Below are positions 26,239 to 34,775 of a DNA stretch of 45,122 nucleotides, piece after piece. Within the stretch, counting starts at the first letter, position 1. Each line of letters begins with the position of its first letter. The translations under genes were made by a program, and so were the position numbers. The notes beneath the pieces are model-generated. The model was not told the DNA's origin and searched no databases. It saw only the letters and a list, made by a program, of their open reading frames with translations. Location: the NCBI GenBank assembly GCA_016872755.1, contig VGZE01000012.1, forward strand, positions 1 through 45,122, in the 5' to 3' direction. The DNA is from Planctomycetota bacterium (GTDB lineage Bacteria > Planctomycetota > UBA1135 > GCA-002686595).

Positions 26239-28986
26239 TCAGCGTCCGGCCAGCCGGCTCCCGAACGCGTAGATCCGACGTGCTGTCGCGTAGCGCGGGC
26301 TCGTCGCACGCGTGGAACGAAAGCGACCGAGCTTTTCGAGCACGTAATCGGACAGCGTGTCCTCGAGCGCGTCGTAGACCGGGTAACCGCCGCGCCCCGC
26401 GTCGATGGCGCGCAGCAGCCGCAGGAACCCGACGCGCTTCCAGGCCTCGTGCATCCGGGTCACGCTTGCGCCGGCCTCACAGCGGCCGACCAGGTCCTGT
26501 TCAGCCGCGTCGAGCGGCTCGACGTCCGCGCCGAGGCGCAGTCCGACGCAGCGCTCGTTCTCGATGATCGTCTCGAAGCGCTGCGCTCCCGGCAGCTCGT
26601 GGTCGGCCGCGATCCCGCGCTCGCCGTGCAGCGCGAAGCGGCCGGTCGAGTAGTCGCGCGGTTCGGTCAGCAGCGCCTCGACGCCGTTCTCGAAGCGCAG
26701 CGCGCGTTCCCACTGCTGCGCGCCGACGCGCCTGCGCCGCGCGCTCGACAGCGGTGCGCCGGCCAGCGCCCGCAGCGTCGCATGCGCGTGGTACGCGTAG
26801 GCCGAGCGCTCGAAGACCAGCCGCCGCAGCGGGCCGAGCCAGCTTGCAGTGGCGCGTTCGACCAGCGGCAGCCACGGCAGGTACGCGCAGTCCTCGGGCA
26901 CCCAGCAGGCGCGGAAGCGCTCGAGCAGCGGCACGTGCCGGAAGTGCTTGGGCAGGAGCACCGGCGTGTCGATCAGCAACTCGCAGCGCTCGCCGCCGTG
27001 ATCGAGCAGCTTCTGCAGCATGCGCGGCGCGACCGGCTTGGAGACCGCGATGTAGACGAGATCGATGCCCTCGAGCGCGCGCGCGTCGAAGCCGTCCATC
27101 GCGCGCACCTCGTGGTCACGGTCTCCGACGCGCAGCGTGCGCTCGTGCTTGGCCCACACGCTCGCCACGCGCAGCGCCGGCTCGGCCGCCGCGAAGGCAG
27201 GCAGCGCGGTCTCGAACGCGCGCTTGGCTGCGCCGATCACGAGCACGTTGCGGCGCGCCCGGCCGTGGGGCGCAACACCGGCGCGCGCGGGGCCGGCCTC
27301 CGGGCCGGGCTGTGCGGTTGCGGGGCCCGCGCCCGTGCGGAAGACCGCGCGCTCCAGGTGCCGCGCCAGTCGGATCGACAGCGCGACCAGCGTGAAGGTC
27401 GGGTTCGCGCAGCCGCTGGTCGGAAAGGTCGACGCGCCGGCGACCCACAGGTTCTCCAGCTCGTGCACGCGCAGGTCCGGATCGACCACCGACGAGACCG
27501 GATCGCGGCCCATGCGCGTCGTGCCCATGTGGTGCGAGGCGTCCTGGTCGATCGGCCAGGGCTCGGCGCGCGCGATCGAGGTCTCCAGCCGGCCGAACCC
27601 GGCGCGCGGCAGCTCGCGCTCGAGCTGTGCGTGCAGCTCGATCAGCGTGCGCCGGTCGAGCTCGCTGCAGCGGTGGCGCACCAGCGGAATCGGCAGGCCG
27701 TGGACATCGGTCCGCGCGGACAACAGCACGCGATTGTCGGCCCGCGGTTCCATCTCGAGGAAGTTGCGCAGTCGCGCCCGCTGGATCAGCGGCGCCTTGC
27801 GCCCCTGCAGCCGGAAGGTCGCGTAGCGCGAGACCTTGGGCAGGTCGCCGAGCACGTTCCCGAAGAGCTTCGCGTAGCCGAGCGCGTCGCGGCGCGCGTT
27901 CTGCAGCTCCGAGTCGTCGCCGGTCTCGGAGTAGTCGCGCAGCTCGATCAGCTCGCCGCGCTTCGAGCGCTTGAACGCGGCCAGCGCGAACTTCGTCTTC
28001 TTCGTCAGCGCGACCAGCGACTCGACGCCCTCGCTGTCCGACCAGGGGAAGAGCGGCTCGAAGCGCACGTACGAGTTGAGCAGCCCGCGCCGCTCCTGCT
28101 CGCGCTCCGCGAGCGCCAGCCCGCCATAGCCGGCGAAGCCGCGCCACAGGCAGCCGAAGTAATAGGGGAGCGAGCGCAGCGGCGGTTCCAGGTGCAGCAG
28201 GCCGTGGTAGTTCTTCGGGTGGTTCATCAGGTACCGCCCGACCTGGTCGCGCTCGTTGCCCAGGCCGCGCTCGCCCAGCGAGCGCGACACGAGCAGCAGC
28301 CGCGCGTTCTCGAGCCCGCCGCAGCCGAGCACGAATGCGCGCGCCCCGAGCCTGCGCTCCTCGCCGCGGCTGGTGCGCAGGCGCGCGTACTCGATGCGGC
28401 CGCGCGCGCCGTGGAGCTCGACCACCGTCGCGTCGAGGTAGGTGGCGACGTCCGGGCGCTCGAAGGCGGCGCGCTGCTCCTTGCCGAAGTTCTGCGGCGG
28501 ATCGGCGGCCAGGAAGACCTTCTCTTCCAGGGCCTCCCAGGTCGGCTGGCGCGGGCCGCGCTCGCGCAGCGCCGCGAAACCGTCCGCGGCGTAGTGCGAC
28601 AGCTTCGGAAAGCGGTAGCGCGTGGCGGCCGCGTAGTGCTCGAGCAGTTCGGCCCGCCCGACCGGCCAGCCGCCCGTGCCGAGCCAGGGCCGCGCCGCGA
28701 AGTCGATCGGATCGAAGGGCCGCGACAGGCCGGCCCAGGTCGTCGACGCGCCGCCGAGCACGCGTTCGCGCGACCAGCTCTTGATCGCGATGCCGTCGCT
28801 CTCGGTCGCGCGCAGCCGGTCGCCGTACGCGCTGGTCGCCAGGCGGCCGCTCTCGAGCACGGCGATCGACAGGCCCCGGCCGGCCAGCTCGGCCAGCAGC
28901 GTCGCGCCGGCGGGACCGGATCCGATGATGCACAGGTCGACATCCGGCAGCGTGGCCGGGCAGTGCGCGGAGAGATCGTGCAGCAT
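26239..28986 (-). CDS. GMC oxidoreductase fused to a Gfo/Idh/MocA-like domain
   Basis: A 915-residue fusion. Residues 15-550 are a GMC-type FAD oxidoreductase: the dinucleotide site IIGSGPAGATLLAEL (22-27 being GSGPAG), the second FAD motif ERVLGGASTTWAGLSRP, the catalytic His pair in SHHMGTTRMG (486-487) and the C-terminal SGCANPTFTLVALSIRLA. A Pro/Ala/Gly linker (551-579) leads to a second Rossmann fold beginning RNVLVIGAAKRAFETALPAF (581 on), resembling NAD(P)-binding sugar dehydrogenases of the Gfo/Idh/MocA type, with a C-terminal region I cannot assign. Family GMC enzymes oxidise alcohols and sugars; joining two redox domains suggests two successive steps on one sugar or cyclitol. No signal peptide is visible. 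The divergent M64 peptidase gene begins 66 bases from its start. Confidence 0.82.
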   Translation of the reverse strand: MLHDLSAHCPATLPDVDLCIIGSGPAGATLLAELAGRGLSIAVLESGRLATSAYGDRLRATESDGIAIKSWSRERVLGGASTTWAGLSRPFDPIDFAARPWLGTGGWPVGRAELLEHYAAATRYRFPKLSHYAADGFAALRERGPRQPTWEALEEKVFLAADPPQNFGKEQRAAFERPDVATYLDATVVELHGARGRIEYARLRTSRGEERRLGARAFVLGCGGLENARLLLVSRSLGERGLGNERDQVGRYLMNHPKNYHGLLHLEPPLRSLPYYFGCLWRGFAGYGGLALAEREQERRGLLNSYVRFEPLFPWSDSEGVESLVALTKKTKFALAAFKRSKRGELIELRDYSETGDDSELQNARRDALGYAKLFGNVLGDLPKVSRYATFRLQGRKAPLIQRARLRNFLEMEPRADNRVLLSARTDVHGLPIPLVRHRCSELDRRTLIELHAQLERELPRAGFGRLETSIARAEPWPIDQDASHHMGTTRMGRDPVSSVVDPDLRVHELENLWVAGASTFPTSGCANPTFTLVALSIRLARHLERAVFRTGAGPATAQPGPEAGPARAGVAPHGRARRNVLVIGAAKRAFETALPAFAAAEPALRVASVWAKHERTLRVGDRDHEVRAMDGFDARALEGIDLVYIAVSKPVAPRMLQKLLDHGGERCELLIDTPVLLPKHFRHVPLLERFRACWVPEDCAYLPWLPLVERATASWLGPLRRLVFERSAYAYHAHATLRALAGAPLSSARRRRVGAQQWERALRFENGVEALLTEPRDYSTGRFALHGERGIAADHELPGAQRFETIIENERCVGLRLGADVEPLDAAEQDLVGRCEAGASVTRMHEAWKRVGFLRLLRAIDAGRGGYPVYDALEDTLSDYVLEKLGRFRSTRATSPRYATARRIYAFGSRLAGR

Positions 28987-29052
28987 CGAGGCGGGAACGG
29001 AGTGTACGCAATGGAGCCGAACCCGAGCTCAGCGTACGATCGGCGGACCCGC

Positions 29053-30501
29053 ATGAGATCCACCATCGCCCTCGTCCTGTGCGCACTCTTGGCTGCCTGC
29101 AAGAGCGCGTCGCCCGCGCAGCCCGAGCGCGGGAAACCAGGCACCGAGTTCGGCGACCTGTTCACCGGTCGCACGCTGCGCGTCGACTGTCAGCACGTCG
29201 GCAATGCCGAAACCGAGCACTTCGCGCTGACCGGCCTGCGCCTGGAGGGACCCTGGCCCGGCAGCCGCACGCAGCTCGTCGACACGCTCGAGCTGGGCAA
29301 GTACCGCTTCGAGGTCGTCGAGCCGTCGACCCAGCGCGTGCTCTTCGCGCGCGGCTTCTGCTCGATCTTCGGCGAGTGGGAGACGACCGGCGAGGCCAAG
29401 CGCCAGTGGGGCAGCTTCGAGGAGAGCCAGCGCTTCCCGGAACCGCGCGCCCCGGTCGAGCTGGTCTGGCGCGAACGGCTGGACGATGGCTCCTGGGTCG
29501 AGCGCCATCGCGCGCCGATCGATCCCGCCGGCCGCTTCGTCGATCGCGCGCCGCTCGACACCGACGCCGAGGTGATCGGGCTGATCGAGCACGGGCACCC
29601 GTCGACCAAGGTCGATCTGCTGATCGTCGCCGACGCCTATCCGTTCACCGCGCGCGCGAAGTTCATCGCCGACGCACGGCGGCTCGTGGATGCGCTCTTC
29701 GATACGCAGCCCTTCCGCCGCAAGCGCGCCGACTTCAACGTGCGGCTGCTGTACCGGCCGGCCGCCGAGGCGGGCCTCTCCAACCCGCGCAAGGACGTCT
29801 GGCGCTCGTCGCGCTACGGCCTGTCCTTCAATTCCTTCGACGTCGATCGCTACGTGCTAGCGCTGCGCGACCGCGCGCTGCGCGAGGATTGCGCGCAGGC
29901 GCCGTACGACGCGCTGATCCTGTTGTGCAACGAGCGCAAGTACGGCGGCGGCGGCATCTACAACCTGTGGGCCACGGTGACCGCCGACTCGGAGGCCGCG
30001 CCGTACCTGTTCGTGCACGAATTCGGGCATTCCTTCGCCGGCCTGGCCGACGAGTACTACTCCAGCGCGATCGCCTACGAGGAGCTGACGCCGCCGGGCA
30101 GCGAGCCGTGGGAACCGAACGTGACCGCGCTGCTCGATCCGGCCCAGCTCAAGTGGCGCGACCTCGTGGCCGAAGGCACGCCGCTGCCGACGCCGTGGGA
30201 CCAGGCCGCCTACGACGCTGCCGATCTCGAGTATCAGGCGCGGCGCAAGGCGCTGCTCGATGCGCAGGCCGGCGAGGAGCAGAACGAGGCGCTGATGCGC
30301 GAGGTCAAGCAAAGCTCGGGCGCGTTCCTGCGCGCGCAGCCGTACTACGGCAAGACCGGTGCCTTCGAGGGCGGCGCGTACATGGCCAAGGGGCTCTACC
30401 GGCCCTCGGTCGACTGCATCATGTTCACGCGCAATCCAACCTGGTTCTGCAAGGTCTGCGAGCGCGCGGTCACGCAGACGATCGAACGGTTCGCGAAGTA
30501 G
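29053..30501 (+). CDS. M64 (IgA-peptidase family) metalloprotease, lipoprotein
   Basis: A 482-residue exported protein. The N-terminus IALVLCALLAACKS has a lipobox ending at Cys16, so it should be lipid-anchored. Residues 190-330 include VDLLIVADAYPF, LLYRPAAEAG and the zinc site HEFGHSFAGLADEYY (His322, Glu323, His326, with Asp/Glu after), the pattern of the M64 IgA-specific metalloendopeptidase family. The C-terminal part has paired Cys (FCKVCERAV) typical of the family. The substrates of most M64 proteins outside gut bacteria are unknown, so only a peptidase role is claimed. The gene diverges from the GMC fusion. Confidence 0.9.
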   Translation: MRSTIALVLCALLAACKSASPAQPERGKPGTEFGDLFTGRTLRVDCQHVGNAETEHFALTGLRLEGPWPGSRTQLVDTLELGKYRFEVVEPSTQRVLFARGFCSIFGEWETTGEAKRQWGSFEESQRFPEPRAPVELVWRERLDDGSWVERHRAPIDPAGRFVDRAPLDTDAEVIGLIEHGHPSTKVDLLIVADAYPFTARAKFIADARRLVDALFDTQPFRRKRADFNVRLLYRPAAEAGLSNPRKDVWRSSRYGLSFNSFDVDRYVLALRDRALREDCAQAPYDALILLCNERKYGGGGIYNLWATVTADSEAAPYLFVHEFGHSFAGLADEYYSSAIAYEELTPPGSEPWEPNVTALLDPAQLKWRDLVAEGTPLPTPWDQAAYDAADLEYQARRKALLDAQAGEEQNEALMREVKQSSGAFLRAQPYYGKTGAFEGGAYMAKGLYRPSVDCIMFTRNPTWFCKVCERAVTQTIERFAK

Positions 30502-30524
30502 GGTCGGCTCGCGCGACGCCAGCG

Positions 30525-31571
30525 CTACTTGGCCGGCCCGGTTTCGGCGCGCACCGCGGGCTCCTCGAGCAGTCGTTCGACGGTCCAGTCCGCGAGCTGA
30601 CTGGGATGCTCGTGCCAGCGCGCGAAGCCGTTGCGATCGACCAGCACCAGGTTCGGCGACAGTTCCGCCGCATAGGCCCGGAAGGTCTGCCCCGCATCCA
30701 GCGCCACGGGCCAGGAGAGCGCGTGCTTCTTCGCGTACTCGGCCACCGCGGCCGCCGGCGCGCCCTTCATCCGGTTCGCGAGCGCGATGAACACGAGGCC
30801 GCGCGCGCCGTAGCGCCGCTCGAGCTCGCGCAAGAACGGCAGCTCCTTCGGACAACTCTGGCATTCGACATCGAAGAACAGCAGCGCGACGACCTTCGAC
30901 CGCAGTTCCTCCAGGCGCGGCGGCGCGCCCTGCACCGCGACGACCTCGAGTGGGGGCGCCAGCCGCCCGAGCCGCGGCAGGTACTCAAGCGACAGTTCGA
31001 CCTTGCCGGCCTCGGAATCCGTCGCCGGGCGAGGGTTCTCGGCCTTCCAGCGGCGGTAGTCGGCGAGCGCGAGCTCGGGCTCCAGCAAGTGGTGGCGCAG
31101 TTCGGCGCGCCGCAGCAGGGCCTTCGGTGCGTACTTCGCATCCTTGCCGTACTTCCCGAGCCCCTGCTCGGCCGCGTCGAGGGCGGCGTGCAGGTCGCCT
31201 AGGGAAAGGTGCACGTTGGAGATCACGTATTGAGCGCGCGCCGCGTGGGGGCTGTGCTCGAAGCCGCTCAGCACGCGTTGGAGCTGGGCCAGGGCGCGCG
31301 ACGCGTGCTCGAGCGCGTCCGGCGGATTGCGGTTCAGCATCTGGCGCGCGCGCGCCGCCTCCAGGTGCGTGATCCCGCACTGGACCAGCACCTCGGGCAC
31401 GCGCGCGGACTGCGGGTAGCGCTCGAGCCACGCATCGAAAGCCGCCGCGGCCGACGCGTAGTCGGCCTTCGAGCGCAGCGCCGCAGCGCGCTGGAAGTCC
31501 AGCGTCTCGTCCTGCGCGTACGGCCTCGGACACGGCACGAGCAGGGCCAGCAACAACAACAGGGTGCGCAC
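30525..31571 (-). CDS. TPR-containing thioredoxin-fold (TlpA/redoxin-like) protein
   Basis: A 348-residue protein from GTG 31571. Residues 1-20 are a signal peptide (TLLLLLALLVPCPRPYAQ). Residues 25-180 are helical TPR-like repeats (LRSKADYASAAAAFDAWLERYP, SLGDLHAALDAAEQGLGKYG). Residues 200-348 are a thioredoxin-like domain with the redox motif CQSC (Cys237, Cys240) in LLFFDVECQSCPKEL and the later VLVDRNGFARWHEH. Such proteins keep extracytoplasmic thiols reduced or serve in cytochrome maturation. The frame stays open upstream through the MITE, but the GTG at 31571 directly precedes the hydrophobic core and is the natural start. Its whole upstream region is the MITE. Confidence 0.82.
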   Translation of the reverse strand: MRTLLLLLALLVPCPRPYAQDETLDFQRAAALRSKADYASAAAAFDAWLERYPQSARVPEVLVQCGITHLEAARARQMLNRNPPDALEHASRALAQLQRVLSGFEHSPHAARAQYVISNVHLSLGDLHAALDAAEQGLGKYGKDAKYAPKALLRRAELRHHLLEPELALADYRRWKAENPRPATDSEAGKVELSLEYLPRLGRLAPPLEVVAVQGAPPRLEELRSKVVALLFFDVECQSCPKELPFLRELERRYGARGLVFIALANRMKGAPAAAVAEYAKKHALSWPVALDAGQTFRAYAAELSPNLVLVDRNGFARWHEHPSQLADWTVERLLEEPAVRAETGPAK

Positions 31572-31581
31572 GGGGCAATAG

Positions 31582-31748
31582 CCTAGTGTCCTGTACCCGA
31601 AATCCGCATTCGAACTCGGCGCTCTCGGAGCGCTGGCGGCGTTGCCGTTCCTCCGAGTATCGCAGCGGATACGCGTCGTCACGGCGCCTTGCCAGCACTC
31701 CTCCGAGCATCCGATTTCGAATGCGGATTTCGAGTACAGGACACTAGG
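31582..31748. mobile_element. MITE with 38-bp terminal inverted repeats and TA ends (IS630/Tc1-mariner type)
   Basis: The left arm 31582-31619 and right arm 31711-31748 are inverted repeats matching at 36 of 38 positions. They start CCTAGTGTCCTGTAC and keep weaker pairing inward for about 15 more bases. TA dinucleotides at 31584-31585 and 31745-31746 would be the target duplication if the element proper is 31586-31744 (159 bp, beginning GTGTCCTG). IS630-type elements insert at TA, and a dead IS630-type transposase is present at 1237-1440. The element has no coding capacity. It fills the space between two divergent genes: 10 bases from the start at 31571 and 12 from the ATG at 31761. Confidence 0.88.
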
Positions 31749-31760
31749 ATCGCGCCTGCC

Positions 31761-32342
31761 ATGGCCTGGATCCGCACGATCGATCCGTCCGAAGCGCGTG
31801 GAGCGCTCGCCGACAGTTACGCGGCGGCCGTCGCGCGCGCCGGCCGCGTCTACCAGATCGTGCGGCTGATGAGCCTGTCGCCGCGCGTGCTCGATGCGTC
31901 GATGGGGCTGTACCTGGCGATCATGCACGGGCCGGGCGCGCTCTCGCGCCGCGAGCGCGAGCTGCTCGCGGTCGTCACCAGCCGCGCCAATGCCTGCCAC
32001 TACTGAACGCACGCGCACGCGACGGACCTCCGTGCCGAGGTTCGAACCCTGCCCGCCGACGCGGCCGACGCGTGGGTCGAGGCGGTCGCCCGCGACTGGC
32101 GCGCGGCCGAGCTCGCGCCGCGCGAGCGCGCGCTGTGTGCATTCGCCGAGCGCCTGACGCGCGCGCCGGCGGGCATGGACCGCGCCGCGCTCGACGAGCT
32201 GCGCGCTCAGGGCCTCGACGATGCGGCGCTGCACGAGGCGGTGCAGGTCGTCGCGTATTTCAACTACATCAATCGCGTCGCTGACGCGCTGAGGGTCGAC
32301 CTCGAGCCGGGCATGCCGCCGCTCACGGACGGCGCAGCGTGA
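31761..32342 (+). CDS. AhpD/carboxymuconolactone decarboxylase-like protein with in-frame TGA at the catalytic Cys (candidate selenoprotein)
   Basis: Reading through one TGA (32004-32006, codon 82), the gene gives 193 residues, the usual size of peroxidase-related CMD proteins. The motif is SRANACHY, TGA, THAHATDL, so the stop replaces the second Cys of CxxC. In mycobacterial AhpD the catalytic set is Glu118, Cys130, Cys133 and His137; here Glu67, Cys79, codon 82 and His86 have exactly that spacing. After the TGA, 111 codons continue in frame with family-like sequence (APRERALCAFAERLTRAP, VAYFNYINRVADALRV). A hairpin at 32015-32035 (GCACG/CGTGC plus GA/TC, six-base loop with GG) places the GG 18-19 bases after the TGA, as in the E. 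coli fdhF SECIS. Selenocysteine or nonsense mutation are both possible. The 3' end overlaps the convergent gene by 20 bases. Confidence 0.75.
32015..32035 (+). promoter_or_regulatory. Candidate bacterial SECIS hairpin
   Basis: GCACG (32015-32019) pairs with CGTGC (32031-32035). After a bulged C, GA pairs with TC, leaving a six-base apical loop CGGACC. The loop GG is at +18 and +19 from the last base of TGA; E. coli fdhF has it at +19 and +20. In DNA this rich in GC such a hairpin can arise by chance. Confidence 0.35.
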
Positions 32343-34701
32343 CCCAGCGGTCCAGGCCGTCGACGGCGTGCTGCGTGCGCGCTCCGTCCGGCCAGCGCAC
32401 TTCGACCTCGTCGACCCGCTCGCGTGCGCCGAGGCCGAAGTGCAGCTCGGGCGGATTGCCGGCCAGGTAGCTCGAGCCCGCGCGCAGCTCGCGCAGCCAG
32501 GAGCGCGCGCCGGCGCGCACGCGCACCTGTGCGCCGAGCGCCAGGGGATTGGCGCCCGGCTGGCGCAGGCGGATTCCCAACCAGCGGCCGGCGGCCTCGG
32601 CGTGCCACTCCAGCAGGCGGAAAGGACCGTTGTTGGCCGACAGCGCGAGGTCGAGGTCGCCGTCCTGATCCCAGTCGCAGGCGGCCAGTGCGCGATGCGC
32701 GAGCTGGTGGCGCGCCAGCGCGTCGCTGGCGGGCTCGGCGAAGCGCAGCGGTGCGTGCTGCTCGAAGTACTGGCAGGGCTGTCCGACGCAGATCCCGGTG
32801 CTCTCGTAGTCCGGGCTCGTGTACCCGTTCGCGTAGAACAGATCGAGGTCGCCGTCGCGGTCGTTGTCGAGGAACTCGACGCCCCACTTGGTCAGCCCGA
32901 CGCCGGGACCGGCCAGCCGCGCCTGCACGATCGCGTCGCGGAAGCTCGCGACGTGCGTCTTCTGGCTGCGCGCGTTGACCAGATTGTTCAGATAGAGCGC
33001 GTTCGCCTCGAGCTGCCAGTTCGTGACGAACAGATCGAGGTCCTGATCCCCGTCGACGTCTTCCGCGGCCAGGCCCATGCAGCCGCGCGGATCGTCGACG
33101 CCCGTCGAGAAGGACACGTCCTTGAAGCGCCCCGCGCCCTCGTTGCGAAACAGCTTGTTGGGGGAGACGTCGTTGGCGACGTACAGGTCGAGGTCGGCGT
33201 CGCCGTCGTAGTCCCACCACAGGGCCTGCATGCCGCGTCCGGCCGGATCGTCGAGACCCAGCTCGGGCGCGACGTCGACGAAGCGCAGCGCGCCGTGCTC
33301 GAGCTCGTTGCGCCACAGCGTGTTCGGCTGGCCCGGGAACGCGAAGGGCAGCATCTCGACCGGATCGTCGCGCTGGTAGGCGAGATCCTCGCGCGGCGGC
33401 ATCTTCTCCGGCGCGTACTCGAGGTAGCTGGTCACGTACACGTCGACGTCGCCGTCCTGGTCGTAGTCGGCGGCCGCGACCCCCGCGTGCCAGCGCTCGC
33501 CGCCGATGCCGAGCGCGTCGGTCGCGTCCTCGAAGCGCGCGACTCCCAGGTTGCGGTAGACGCGATCACGGCCGTAGTTGGCGACGTACAGGTCCAGATC
33601 GCCGTCGCCTTCGAGGTCGAGGAACGTGACGCCCATGCCGGCGGCCTCGTCGCGGATCCCGCTCGCGGGGGTCGTATCGCGGAAGCCGCGGCCGCGCTGG
33701 TTCGAGTACAGGCGATCCAGCGGAGCCGCGCTGCCGGAGCGGCCGGCCCCTTGCGCCAGGTAGAGGTCGCACCAACCGTCGCCATCGGCGTCGCCCCAGG
33801 CCAGGCCGGGTCCCATCGTCGGTCGGATGTCGAGCTGCGGCTCGGGGCCTTCGAGGTGCACGAAGGCGATGCCGCGTTCCCGCGCGACGTCGCGCCAGGG
33901 CCCCGGCTCGGCCGCGCCCGGCGCCGCCGCGCCCGGCGGCGCCGCGCGCGGTTGTGATGGCGCGAGCGTGCTGTCGAACAACAGCGTCCAGGTCCCGCCT
34001 GCGCCCGGGATCGGCGGCGCGGCGAAGGTGAGTTCCAGCGTGTCTCCGGTCACGCTCGCCGAGTGTTGCTCCAAGCGCACCAGCGCGCCGGCGTCGAGCT
34101 CGCGTGCCGCAACGATCGCGAGGCTGTCAGCGTGGAACGGCAGCGCCAGCTCGGCGACCTCCGCCAGCGGCCACCAGCGTTGCTCGTCGCGCGTGCCGTC
34201 GCGCCCGATCGAGCGGCCGCGGACGACGAGCAGATCGCTGGCCACACTGCCGGTGAAGTCCAGGCGCAGCCGCCGCTGGGGTGCGATCTCGACCTCGTCG
34301 CGCCGCGCGAGCTGCGGCAGCGCATCGATCCAGTCCCGGCCTTCCTCGAGCAGCGCCGTGGCGGGCAGTCGGCCCGCGCCCCCCAGCAGGAGCGGGACCC
34401 CTGCGAGCGTCGAGCGCAGCACCTGTTCGCCGCGCGAGTGCTGCAGCGCGTGCAGGGAGAGCGCCGCCGCGCTGGTCGCGGTCCCGATCCCGGGCAGGGC
34501 GACGTGCACGAGCTCGTCGTCGATGCGTGCGCGCGGCTGGCGCTCGTCGAGCGTCGCCAGCGGCAGCGGCAGCGGCAGCGTCGCCCCGAGCTCCGCGCGG
34601 GTCGCCTCGGGCGCGCGCCCGAGCAGCAGCAGTGGATGACCGATCGGCGTCGCGTGGGTGGTCAGCGACTGCAGCAACACGAGCGCGAGCGGCGGGGTCA
34701 T
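32323..34701 (-). CDS. FG-GAP/VCBS + ASPIC/UnbV (CRTAC1-type) protein
   Basis: A 792-residue protein. Residues 1-260 are a domain rich in short strands that I do not recognise (LALVLLQSLTTHATPIGHPLLLLG at the start, later LTFAAPPIPGAGGTWTLLFDST). From about 285 the CRTAC1 propeller begins with WRDVARERGIAFVHLEG and runs through Asp-rich repeats: WGDADGDGWCDLYL, LDLEGDGDLDLYVANYG, ADYDQDGDVDVYVTSY, WDYDGDADLDLYVANDVSPNKLF, EDVDGDQDLDLFVTN and CDWDQDGDLDLALSANN. The C-terminus WLGIRLRQPGANPLALGAQVRVRAG ... VEVRWPDG is the ASPIC/UnbV domain. The N-terminal hydrophobic stretch is weak as a signal peptide. The function of the family is not established; it is probably exported and calcium-binding. 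Confidence 0.85.
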   Translation of the reverse strand: MTPPLALVLLQSLTTHATPIGHPLLLLGRAPEATRAELGATLPLPLPLATLDERQPRARIDDELVHVALPGIGTATSAAALSLHALQHSRGEQVLRSTLAGVPLLLGGAGRLPATALLEEGRDWIDALPQLARRDEVEIAPQRRLRLDFTGSVASDLLVVRGRSIGRDGTRDEQRWWPLAEVAELALPFHADSLAIVAARELDAGALVRLEQHSASVTGDTLELTFAAPPIPGAGGTWTLLFDSTLAPSQPRAAPPGAAAPGAAEPGPWRDVARERGIAFVHLEGPEPQLDIRPTMGPGLAWGDADGDGWCDLYLAQGAGRSGSAAPLDRLYSNQRGRGFRDTTPASGIRDEAAGMGVTFLDLEGDGDLDLYVANYGRDRVYRNLGVARFEDATDALGIGGERWHAGVAAADYDQDGDVDVYVTSYLEYAPEKMPPREDLAYQRDDPVEMLPFAFPGQPNTLWRNELEHGALRFVDVAPELGLDDPAGRGMQALWWDYDGDADLDLYVANDVSPNKLFRNEGAGRFKDVSFSTGVDDPRGCMGLAAEDVDGDQDLDLFVTNWQLEANALYLNNLVNARSQKTHVASFRDAIVQARLAGPGVGLTKWGVEFLDNDRDGDLDLFYANGYTSPDYESTGICVGQPCQYFEQHAPLRFAEPASDALARHQLAHRALAACDWDQDGDLDLALSANNGPFRLLEWHAEAAGRWLGIRLRQPGANPLALGAQVRVRAGARSWLRELRAGSSYLAGNPPELHFGLGARERVDEVEVRWPDGARTQHAVDGLDRWVTLRRP

Positions 34702-34775
34702 CGGCGCATTCTCTCGCGCGCGCCCGCGGCGGAAGGCGCGCGGACCGGCGTGGGTCGCGGCTCGGAGCGGCGCGT

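Noticed and set aside
32041-32048. GTTCGAACC resembling a tRNA T-loop
   Set aside because: No acceptor stem, anticodon arm or CCA context; it lies inside the AhpD-like coding frame.
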